Shown here: positions 1-5,718 of the stretch, one piece after another
Numbering within the stretch: position 1 is the first letter of the stretch
Layout of the letters: each line of letters starts with the position of its first letter
From: Thermodesulfobacterium sp.
Lineage (GTDB): Bacteria; Desulfobacterota; Thermodesulfobacteria; Thermodesulfobacteriales; Thermodesulfobacteriaceae
DNA length: 7,582 nucleotides
Direction of reading: 5' to 3'
Assembly (NCBI GenBank): GCA_021163085.1
Contig: JAGGXL010000056.1
Span: forward strand, 1-7,582
Notes under the pieces: model-generated
Database searches by the model: none
Seen by the model: the letters and a program-made list of their open reading frames with translations, nothing else
What the model was told of the DNA's origin: nothing
Position numbers and translations under genes: made by a program

Positions 1-1
1 A

Positions 2-67
2 ATATATTTAGAAGGTGATACCAAATTTATATGTGAAGGAAAGATAAAAAAAGACGCAATATTATAA
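2..67 (+). CDS. dapF: C-terminal end of diaminopimelate epimerase (partial)
   Basis: The frame open at the left edge encodes IYLEGDTKFICEGKIKKDAI followed by L and a TAA stop. This resembles the usual end of DapF, where a hydrophobic strand with a Gly-Pro/Asp-x-x-Phe-x-x-x-Gly-Glu pattern precedes a short tail. DapF converts LL- to meso-diaminopimelate, two steps after DapA in lysine and peptidoglycan precursor synthesis. The stop lies 16 nt before the dapA start and the dapA ribosome binding site begins 2 nt after it, so the two are probably one operon. Only 21 residues are visible, so the call rests on a short match plus the dapA neighbour. Confidence 0.6.
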   Translation: MYLEGDTKFICEGKIKKDAIL

Positions 68-83
68 CAAGGAGGTAGGAAAC

Positions 84-965
84 ATGAAATTACAAGGATC
101 TATTGTAGCACTAATTACACCTTTTAAAGATGGGAAAGTTGACGAAAATTCTTTGAGAAATCTTATAAAATGGCATCTGAAAGCTGGAACACACGGAATA
201 CTTGTGCTTGGGACAACAGGCGAAGCTCCAGCAATTGATATGGAAGAAAGAAAAAAGATAATGGAAATAGCACTTGAGGAAGCAAAAGGTAAAGTACCTT
301 TAATAGTGGGAACAGGAACAAACAATACCCAAAAAGTTTTGCAGTATACCAAACTTGCAGAAGAAATGGGCTTTGATGCAGCGCTTATAGTAACTCCATA
401 TTATAATAAGCCTTCTCAAAATGGTCTTTATGAGCATTATAGCTATATTGCTAAAAACACCAAAATTCCTATTATCCTTTACAATGTTCCTGGCAGAACA
501 GGAGTAAACCTTTTACCTGATACTACTGCCAAACTCTCTCAGATTGAAAATATAGTAGCTATAAAGGAAGCCTGCGGAGATATTAAACAGATTACTGAGC
601 TTTTACTCAAATGTCCTAAGGATTTTACTATTCTTTCAGGTGATGATTTTACCGCTTATGCAACTGTTATGCTCGGAGGAAAAGGTGTGATTTCAGTTGT
701 AGCAAATGTTATGCCAAAAGAGATGGCACAGCTTATGGAATCAGCTTTAAACGGAGATATTGCAAAGGCTCAAGAATTAAATCTTAAACTTTATCCTCTC
801 TATAAAGCAATGTTTATAGAGACAAATCCTGTTCCAGCAAAAGCAGCTCTCTGGCTCACAGGAAAAATTGAAACTCCAGAGGTAAGACTACCTTTAGCAC
901 AGCTTACAGAGAAATCTCTGGAAACTTTAAAAAACATTTTAAAGGAAACCTATAATCTTATTTAA
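84..965 (+). CDS. dapA: 4-hydroxy-tetrahydrodipicolinate synthase (DapA)
   Basis: Complete 293-residue cytoplasmic TIM-barrel aldolase, the usual length for DapA (about 292). It condenses pyruvate with aspartate semialdehyde, the first committed step to diaminopimelate and lysine. The catalytic set aligns with E. coli numbering: GTTGE at 43-47 with Thr44 and Thr45, Tyr107 in TPYYNKP, Tyr133 in LYNVPGRTG, Arg138 for the substrate carboxylate, and Schiff-base Lys161 in AIKEACGD. The ATG is set by a near-perfect AAGGAGGT 7 nt upstream (69-76). It follows a probable dapF end by 16 nt. Its stop abuts a parS palindrome, which with the following T-rich stretch could also form a stem of 8 bp and help end transcription. 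Related NAL/KDG aldolases are less likely given the Arg138 and dapF context. Confidence 0.96.
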   Translation: MKLQGSIVALITPFKDGKVDENSLRNLIKWHLKAGTHGILVLGTTGEAPAIDMEERKKIMEIALEEAKGKVPLIVGTGTNNTQKVLQYTKLAEEMGFDAALIVTPYYNKPSQNGLYEHYSYIAKNTKIPIILYNVPGRTGVNLLPDTTAKLSQIENIVAIKEACGDIKQITELLLKCPKDFTILSGDDFTAYATVMLGGKGVISVVANVMPKEMAQLMESALNGDIAKAQELNLKLYPLYKAMFIETNPVPAKAALWLTGKIETPEVRLPLAQLTEKSLETLKNILKETYNLI

Positions 966-981
966 TGTTCCACGTGGAACA
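966..981. other. parS: parS centromere site, copy 1
   Basis: Perfect palindrome TGTTCCACGTGGAACA, matching the broadly conserved ParB-binding consensus TGTTNCACGTGNAACA at every specified position. The symmetry extends to 20 bp (964-983) and includes the last two bases of the dapA stop codon. ParB spreads from such sites and, with ParA and SMC, organises and segregates chromosome origins. No parA or parB is in the window. The site is followed by a T-rich stretch, so the RNA form could double as a terminator hairpin; that is inference. Confidence 0.88.
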
Positions 982-988
982 TTGATTT

Positions 989-1417
989 TTAAGAACCGAT
1001 AAAATTTTTGTTTTTTTCGAAACTTCTGGATAAGTTTTGAAAGTATCTTAGTGTGATATTCGATTTTTGTCCCTCATTTGGTAAGTCCCATGGATAGCTT
1101 AAAAATCTTTCTCTAGTGTCTTTTAGAGTAGGATTTTAAATTTGTTTTACAAGTGTTTTAAGCTTGAGAGAAAACAAGGCTAAAAGATTTAGAGCTATTT
1201 CAGGTTTTCTTTGAATCAGATTTAAAAATTTTTGTTTTTCAAAAAAGCAATTTTTACCTTTGATAAAGCTTGAACATAAAGTTTTTTCACCTTCTCCAAA
1301 AATTTTCTGATTTTTATCAAATTTGAGTATAACTGCAAGCTCAGCTAATTCAATAAAAATATTTCGGGGGAGCATTTTTGAAAAGGGAACTTTTCCATAA
1401 TGTTCCACGTGGAACAT
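989..1417 (-). pseudogene. Decayed Crp/Fnr-family transcription regulator
   Basis: Read on the minus strand from ATG 1417, 93 residues precede an in-frame TAA (1136-1138), and the same frame continues for 48 more codons to TAA at 989. The first part resembles the start of a cyclic-nucleotide-binding fold: FIELAELAVILKFDKNQKIF then GEGEK, as in the ELA...F.KGQ.IF.EGE pattern. A gap of roughly 60 residues follows, removing the middle of the beta-roll. FLNLIQRKPEIALNLLALFS then matches the dimerisation helix. After the stop, LKDTRERFLSY and a short NITLRYFQNLSRSFEKN look like the Crp C-terminal helix and a shortened helix-turn-helix. A stop, an internal deletion and a truncated DNA-binding domain together mark it as non-functional as a Crp regulator. 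The opening MFHVEH is encoded by the parS palindrome. A small functional 93-residue protein cannot be wholly excluded. Confidence 0.7.
1401..1416. other. parS: parS centromere site, copy 2
   Basis: Second exact copy of TGTTCCACGTGGAACA, with palindromy extending over 22 bp (1398-1419). Its centre is 435 bp from copy 1. It overlaps the ATG of the decayed Crp/Fnr frame, so the frame begins Met-Phe-His-Val-Glu-His. Two perfect 16-bp matches within 0.5 kb cannot reasonably be chance. Clustered parS sites usually lie near the replication origin, so this window may be origin-proximal. Confidence 0.88.
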
Positions 1418-1500
1418 TAAATTTTTTATAACATTTCGGTTAAAGTGAGTTTAAAGGGATGTCAACAAAGTTAAAAAAAATTTTTAAAATTTGATTTTAG

Positions 1501-1661
1501 ATCAAAGAAAGATATTTAGGAGGAGCAATTGTTGAAGGAACAGATTTTGATAAGGTGAAAAATTAATAATTTTTCCTTGTAGCGCAAAGTCTTCAATATG
1601 TCGGGATTGTCAAAACTGTCTTAAGAATAGATGTATTGATTCACCTGGGAATGAAAAATAA
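1501..1661 (+). pseudogene. Possible coding remnant with a cysteine cluster in a gene-poor stretch
   Basis: The stretch between the Crp relic and the alcohol dehydrogenase (1418-1731) has no intact gene. Two short open segments in different frames look protein-like. The first, 1501-1566, encodes IKERYLGGAIVEGTDFDKVK, Asn and stop. The second is open from 1554 to 1661 and contains CRDCQNCLKNRCIDSPGNEK with a CX2CX2CX4C spacing suited to an iron-sulfur cluster or zinc site. Neither has a good start codon in frame, though AGGAGG at 1518-1523 resembles a ribosome binding site. They may be pieces of one frameshifted gene. I do not recognise the family, and chance open frames remain possible. Confidence 0.25.
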
Positions 1662-1697
1662 ATTAAAAAGATGTGATAAAATAAATTTAAAAGGGAT

Positions 1698-1712
1698 AAA
1701 GTAGCGCACTTT
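1698..1712. promoter_or_regulatory. Short inverted repeat upstream of the alcohol dehydrogenase
   Basis: AAAGT-AGCGC-ACTTT forms a 5-bp inverted repeat with a 5-nt centre, ending 7 nt before the AGGAGG of the dehydrogenase gene. The 8-mer GTAGCGCA inside it (1701-1708) also occurs at 1579-1586. In this AT-rich stretch the GC-rich core stands out, and the position would suit an operator or a 5' leader hairpin. The arms are short, so this is only a candidate. Confidence 0.2.
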
Positions 1713-1731
1713 ATAAAATAGGAGGTGTAAT

Positions 1732-2880
1732 ATGGAAAATTTTGAATTTTATGTGCCTACAAAAATAGTTTTTGGCAAAAAGACAGAAGAAAAAATCGGA
1801 AAAATTCTTAAAAAGGATGGAATAAAGAAAGTTTTATTTGTTTATGGAAGAGAATCAATTAAAAAAATCGGGCTTTATGATAAAGTTGTGAACTTTTTAA
1901 AAAAAGCAGGAATTGAATTTATAGAACATTCAGGAGTTAAACCAAATCCAGTTTTATTTCATACTATAGAAGGAATTAAGAAAGCTAAAGAAAGTCAGGT
2001 TTCTGCAATTTTGACTGTAGGTGGTGGCTCGGTAATTGATGAAGGAAAAACAATTGCAGTGGGAGCAAAGACAGAAAAAAATATCTGGAAGTTTTTTAAA
2101 AGGGAAGAAGTTATAGAAGATGCATTACCTATTTATACTATTCTTACGGTTGCAGCAACAGGCTCTGAGATGAATGGATTTGCTGTAATTACTAATGAAG
2201 AGACTAAAGAAAAACTGAATATTCGTTCAGAGTATATTTTCCCCAGAGTTTCAATTTTAAATCCAGAGCTTACTTATACAGTTAGCTCTCAGTATCAAGC
2301 CTATGCTTCGGTAGATGTTATAGCGCACATAATTGAATATTATTTTACCTGTAAAGTGTGTCCCAACTTATCAAACAGGATTTCAGAAGGTCTTATTAAA
2401 ACGGTTATGGAAACTACAGAAATAATATTAAAAGATCCCCGTAATTATAATGCCCGTGCTGAATTTATGTGGGCATCATCTCTTGCTCTGAATGGTTTGA
2501 CAAGAACTGGGGTCGGAGGAGGACTTTTCCCCAACCATTTGATAGCTCATGCTTTGGGAGGCATTTACGACCTTCCTCATGGGGCTTGTCTTTCAATTGT
2601 AATCCCATCCTGGATGCAATGGTATAAAGATGAAAACAGAGTCCAATTTGAAAAATTTGCAAAAGAGATTTTCGGTGTTTCTTCTGCTGAAGAGGGAATA
2701 AAAGCACTTAAAGACTGGTTTAAGAAGATAGGTGCTCCGGTTAGCTTAAAAGAAATTAATATTTCAGAAAATGAGATACCAGATATTGCAGAAAATGGAT
2801 ATAACATTGCTAAGGTCCAGGGCATAGAAGATATTTATTCCAAGGAAGTAATAGAGGAGATATTAAAAAAGGCACTCTAA
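1732..2880 (+). CDS. Iron-containing alcohol dehydrogenase, NADPH-type BDH/YqhD family
   Basis: Complete 382-residue cytoplasmic group III alcohol dehydrogenase, close to YqhD in length (387). These enzymes reduce aldehydes to alcohols, or the reverse, with NAD(P)H and a divalent metal. The N-terminal Rossmann-like half has GGGSVIDEGK at 97-106 for the cofactor pyrophosphate. The region after the second strand reads VYGRESIKK (38-45) without the Asp typical of NAD-specific members, which favours NADPH. The C-terminal helical half carries the metal ligands Asp195 and His199 (DVIAH), His269 (NHLIAH) and His283 (LPHG), with His273 as the usual additional active-site histidine. An AGGAGGTG at 1720-1727 fixes the ATG. 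It appears to be a single-gene unit. The physiological substrate cannot be read from the sequence; butanol or short-chain aldehyde reduction or detoxification is plausible. Confidence 0.93.
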   Translation: MENFEFYVPTKIVFGKKTEEKIGKILKKDGIKKVLFVYGRESIKKIGLYDKVVNFLKKAGIEFIEHSGVKPNPVLFHTIEGIKKAKESQVSAILTVGGGSVIDEGKTIAVGAKTEKNIWKFFKREEVIEDALPIYTILTVAATGSEMNGFAVITNEETKEKLNIRSEYIFPRVSILNPELTYTVSSQYQAYASVDVIAHIIEYYFTCKVCPNLSNRISEGLIKTVMETTEIILKDPRNYNARAEFMWASSLALNGLTRTGVGGGLFPNHLIAHALGGIYDLPHGACLSIVIPSWMQWYKDENRVQFEKFAKEIFGVSSAEEGIKALKDWFKKIGAPVSLKEINISENEIPDIAENGYNIAKVQGIEDIYSKEVIEEILKKAL

Positions 2881-2979
2881 ATTCAGGAAAACTTATTTCT
2901 TTAAGTTGAGGGCTTTATTTCAGAAATTTTTAAAAAGGGATTTTCATTTAATTAAAAAGAGTTTAAAATAAAAATAATT

Positions 2980-3897
2980 ATGTATATTGCAAGAAGACCT
3001 GTATCTGGACATTATGAATATTCTTTAAAGGAATCTTATTATGAAGCACCTTACTGGAGAAGTAAAACTGTCTTAAATCTTGGAGCATTTCCAGAAAAAT
3101 ATATAACCTATTATAGTGAGGTTGCCTTTTCAATTGATCTTGAGGAAAAACTTGAGAAACTTGGTTATAATGTAGATCAATGGGAGCTTGAAAGACTCTT
3201 TTTTAGATTTTTAAATCCTGAAGCACAAAGAATAATTACCCAATTTACCCGTCCAACGAGTATAAAAAGAAAAAGAAAAGAATTTGATTTAAAAGATATT
3301 CATCCCTTTGATATAAAAAGAAGATTGGTTCTTAAATTTGGGATTTCTAATCCAGGAAAATACATGGATATTCCCTATCCTTTTCTATCTGAACTTTGTA
3401 ATAAATCAAGGGATGAACTGGAAAATTATTTTTGGGATTTAGAAGACGGATTAAAATACAGAGAAAAGATAAAATATCTTCTTGTTATATTTGATTTACT
3501 TTATCTTTATCCAAGAATAAAACCATGGGAACTTGATGAGATATTTATAAATAATTTTTGCAAAATTTTAGAAGATGAAAGTTTTAGAATGGGATTAAGT
3601 GCTGAAGAACTTCATAGCACCTATTTTTGCAGATATGTATGGATGTATTTTGATATGATTTTATTTTTTCCTGTTATAAAAAAATATAGAGCTCATACAA
3701 AAAGTATATATTTTGAAGCTTCAAAAATTTTTGGCATTTCTCTTGAAGAATTAGAAAAAGTCTCAATAGAGGATTTATTTAAAATTTTTAGAAAAAAAGC
3801 AAAAGAGCTTCATCCAGACAGAGGTGGTTCCCACGAAAAATTCATTCAACTTAGAAAGATCTTTGAAGAATTGCTTAATATAAAAAAATATAGCTAA
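2980..3897 (+). CDS. Conserved protein with C-terminal J-like domain
   Basis: A 305-residue protein of unknown function. Residues about 246-303 resemble a DnaJ J domain: FEASKIFGIS, then a helix RKKAKELHPD with the HPD tripeptide at 278-280, RGGS, and the closing helix FIQLRKIFEELL. J domains stimulate the ATPase of Hsp70/DnaK, so the C-terminus may recruit DnaK; it could also be a degenerate J-like module with another role. The N-terminal 240 residues begin MYIARRPVSG and contain a Tyr-rich segment ending in VLNLGAFPEKYITYY (31-45), then charged and aromatic helices, with no signal peptide or clear membrane span. I have the impression that related N-regions occur in sulfate-reducing lineages, but cannot verify it. 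The start lacks a clear Shine-Dalgarno sequence and is chosen because the protein opens with an ordered MYI-R motif. It lies 99 bp after the dehydrogenase. Confidence 0.72.
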   Translation: MYIARRPVSGHYEYSLKESYYEAPYWRSKTVLNLGAFPEKYITYYSEVAFSIDLEEKLEKLGYNVDQWELERLFFRFLNPEAQRIITQFTRPTSIKRKRKEFDLKDIHPFDIKRRLVLKFGISNPGKYMDIPYPFLSELCNKSRDELENYFWDLEDGLKYREKIKYLLVIFDLLYLYPRIKPWELDEIFINNFCKILEDESFRMGLSAEELHSTYFCRYVWMYFDMILFFPVIKKYRAHTKSIYFEASKIFGISLEELEKVSIEDLFKIFRKKAKELHPDRGGSHEKFIQLRKIFEELLNIKKYS

Positions 3898-3917
3898 AAT
3901 AAAAAAGGAGCTATATT
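3887..3917 (+). terminator. Inverted repeat at the end of the J-domain gene, possible terminator
   Basis: AATATAGCT (3887-3895) and AGCTATATT (3909-3917) are perfect 9-bp inverted arms around a 13-nt A-rich loop. The left arm overlaps the last codons and stop of the J-domain gene. The run of T expected directly after the stem is missing; T-rich sequence starts about 15 nt later. It is therefore a weak intrinsic terminator candidate or a structural repeat. Confidence 0.4.
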
Positions 3918-3969
3918 GATAGCTTATTCTTTAGTTTTTAATTAGAAATAAATTTGATTTTTAATTCAT

Positions 3970-4004
3970 CTTTGCTATATATTTAGTAAAGATTAATAGC
4001 AAAG
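3970..4004. repeat. 9-bp inverted repeat beside the recombinase relic
   Basis: CTTTGCTAT (3970-3978) and ATAGCAAAG (3996-4004) are perfect inverted arms separated by 17 nt. They lie in the gap between the J-domain gene and the recombinase relic, directly before the point where the relic's frame opens (4000). With the other hairpin at 3887-3917 they occupy most of this 100-bp gap. The pair may be a recombinase or regulator binding site, or the edge of a lost mobile element. Confidence 0.35.
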
Positions 4005-4323
4005 GAAAGAAAAAATCCCTGCTGTGAAAATTGAGCCAGGAAGAAATAATAAGATTATAATCAGAATACCATACAATCAGGATGTTTCTGTCCATTTTTT
4101 GAGACATAGTTTTGCTACGTATTTTTTAGAAAGCGAAGTTAATTTAAGGTATATTCAGGAATTCCCGGGACATAAGAGTTTAAAAACAACAGAGATTTAT
4201 ACTTATATTAGCACAAAAAATCTTTCTGCAATAAAGACTAGCTTGATAACTTTTAAAAGAAGGTGGAACATAAGAATAAAAACAAAGAATAATGGTCGTT
4301 CAGAGGGAAGTATATACAAACAG

Positions 4324-4355
4324 TTCGCATACATCTCTCATTTGGGAGTATATGA
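4324..4355. repeat. Left hairpin segment of the restriction-modification cassette
   Basis: TTCGCATA (4324-4331) and TATATGA (4349-4355) are near-inverted arms spaced by 17 nt. TCTCAT inside the spacer also pairs with ATGAGA at 4351-4356. A related arrangement, TTCACATA-13 nt-TATATGA, lies beyond the right end of the operon at 6489-6516. The pair suggests degenerate copies of one recombination or mobile-element end. Confidence 0.35.
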
Positions 4356-4362
4356 GAATTAT

Positions 4363-4372
4363 TTGAATATGA
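4363..4372 (+). repeat. 10-bp direct repeat flanking the restriction-modification operon, left copy
   Basis: TTGAATATGA occurs here, 30 bp before the methyltransferase start, and again at 6418-6427, directly after the endonuclease stop. The two copies bracket both genes with little spare sequence, as an attachment core or target-site duplication would. A 10-mer match in AT-rich DNA could still be chance. Confidence 0.4.
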
Positions 4373-4402
4373 ACGAGTTAGGTGTAATCTGAGACAGTTG
4401 CT

Positions 4403-5716
4403 ATGAATGAAATAAAAGGAAAAGATATAAAGACTGAAACAAATATGGAGATTATGGAACCACAGAAAATAACAGATGATAAACCAATTCGGGGATTTAT
4501 TTTTACCTGTTCAAATAAAACAGAATCCGAATGTTTTGAGAGATTATTATTTGGAACGGATAGAATTTACGGTCCGGTAGTTATTAGAATTAGAAAAGAT
4601 GATTTACTTTTCTTGGTTAATATAGACATCAATACTTTATATGGCGTATTTAAAGCTGTTTCAGATGGTGGGTTCAAAATAGTGCCTGAAGCATGGAAAG
4701 GACGATATCCATATCAAGTAAGGATCAAAATTTTAGGGAAAATTGTAAAAATTCCTTACGCAGATAAAATATTGAAAAAATTTGAAATAAAAAGAAACAC
4801 ACCATTATACGGCAAGAAGTTATTAGATTTTTTGAATTTATTCATACCTAATACGACATTACTGAATAATTCAAACATAAGAGATAACGAAACCGTCCGT
4901 TTAATTTTGGAAGAAAAAGAAAAAATCAAAAGATATATCAATAAAAGAGATATAGAAGATGAAATCCCACTTATTGAAAGCACGACATTTTGGGATTTTC
5001 CAAGACAGAATTATGGTCTCACTCCTAAAGGAAATAATAAATATCCTGGAGTTACTCCTGCTTTAATAATTTATAATATGGTGTGGAGATACACAGATCC
5101 TGGAGACCTCGTGGTTGATCCTATGGCTGGAAGCGGTACAACCCTCGATGTATGCAGAGAAGAAAAGCGTCGCTGTGTATGTTATGATATAGCACCAACA
5201 CGTCCAGATGTAATACAAAACGATGCAAGGAATATACCTTTAGAGGACAACTCGGTCGATATGATATTTATAGATTCACCGTATGGCGATAATATAAGAT
5301 ACAATGACCATCCTGATTGCATAGGTAAAATTTCAGCAGAAGACGAAAGATTTTACGATGAACTTGAAAAAGTCATGAAAGAGTGCTATAGGATTTTAAA
5401 GCCTGGAAAAGTATTAGGTTGGCTCATTGGGGATCAATGGGTTAAAAAGAGATTTACTCCTGTAGGATTCAAGATTTATGAGCGTTTATGTAAATACTTC
5501 GAACCTGTGGATATTATTTGTGTAGCTAGAAGAGGGCAGGCATCTCATACAGACGTTTGGCATAATAGAGCACGAAGGTTTAATTTCTTTCTGCGAGGGT
5601 TTAAATATCTGATAATAGTAAGAAAACCCACGAAAGAGAAAAGGGAACAAAAGCCCAGAAAGATAAATTGGATATATTACGAAAGGAAAAAGAAATACAA
5701 ACCTAAAGAGGGATAA
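4403..5716 (+). CDS. DCD domain-amino-methyltransferase fusion, modification subunit
   Basis: 437 residues in two parts. Residues about 30-115 match the DCD pattern: GFIFTCSNKTESECF, RLLFG (47-51), DLLFLVN (67-73), LYGVFKAVSDGG (79-90), PEAW, and RYPYQVRIKI (101-110). DCD is a PUA/EVE-like fold first described from plant stress and cell-death proteins. Residues about 195-410 form an N4/N6 amino-methyltransferase: FPRQNYG (199-205), SAM-binding DPMAGSGTT (239-247), YDI acidic loop (261-263), and motif IV DSPYGDN (291-297), a variant of D/S-PPY. WLIGDQW and RRFNFFLRGFKY follow. Motif I precedes IV at short distance, a gamma-like order. It presumably protects the site cut by the endonuclease encoded 2 nt downstream. 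Without a separate C-terminal target-recognition domain, the DCD domain may read the target or a modified base; that is inference. The ribosome binding site at ATG 4403 is weak; starts at codons 15 or 18 would leave DCD intact. Confidence 0.85.
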   Translation: MNEIKGKDIKTETNMEIMEPQKITDDKPIRGFIFTCSNKTESECFERLLFGTDRIYGPVVIRIRKDDLLFLVNIDINTLYGVFKAVSDGGFKIVPEAWKGRYPYQVRIKILGKIVKIPYADKILKKFEIKRNTPLYGKKLLDFLNLFIPNTTLLNNSNIRDNETVRLILEEKEKIKRYINKRDIEDEIPLIESTTFWDFPRQNYGLTPKGNNKYPGVTPALIIYNMVWRYTDPGDLVVDPMAGSGTTLDVCREEKRRCVCYDIAPTRPDVIQNDARNIPLEDNSVDMIFIDSPYGDNIRYNDHPDCIGKISAEDERFYDELEKVMKECYRILKPGKVLGWLIGDQWVKKRFTPVGFKIYERLCKYFEPVDIICVARRGQASHTDVWHNRARRFNFFLRGFKYLIIVRKPTKEKREQKPRKINWIYYERKKKYKPKEG

Positions 5717-5718
5717 AA

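Larger units (their letters stand above)
4000..4392 (+). pseudogene. Internally deleted tyrosine recombinase (XerC/D-type integrase) relic
   Basis: The open frame runs from 4000; its only usable start is GTG 4024. It opens with IPAVKIEPGRNNKIIIRIPY, which looks like the N-terminal extension seen in some XerC/D-type integrases, and then jumps to VSVHFLRHSFATYFLES, the second catalytic block. Visible catalytic residues (numbered from the GTG) are His24 and Arg27 of HxxR, His50 of PGHKS, and nucleophile Tyr59 in TTEIYTYIS. The core-binding domain, the first catalytic Arg and the Lys strand are absent, so about 250 residues were deleted near 4081-4086. After LSAIKTSL the frame reads through about 48 atypical residues to TGA, as if the original stop were lost. 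It cannot recombine DNA on its own. It sits directly upstream of the restriction-modification genes and probably marks an old integration or cassette platform. Confidence 0.75.

Noticed and set aside
62..352. 96-codon open frame on the minus strand inside dapA
   Set aside because: It lies entirely opposite the well-supported dapA and shows no domain or ribosome binding site; it is a shadow frame.
1636..1664. Sigma-70-like promoter TTGATT-17-TAAATT before the alcohol dehydrogenase
   Set aside because: Each box matches the consensus at only four of six positions, expected by chance in AT-rich DNA, and no other support exists.
2465..2825. Two minus-strand open frames of about 80 codons inside the alcohol dehydrogenase gene
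   Set aside because: Both overlap the conserved metal-binding half of the dehydrogenase and have no recognisable family features.
4370..4392. True integron attI or attC site at GTTAGGT
   Set aside because: Only one core-like heptamer is present; no matching RYYYAAC partner or paired core could be found at the right flank, so the integron reading stays a speculation within the cassette finding.
4756..4983. 75-codon minus-strand open frame within the methyltransferase gene
   Set aside because: Low-complexity Leu/Ser/Phe-rich translation typical of the antisense of Lys/Glu-rich coding; no independent support.
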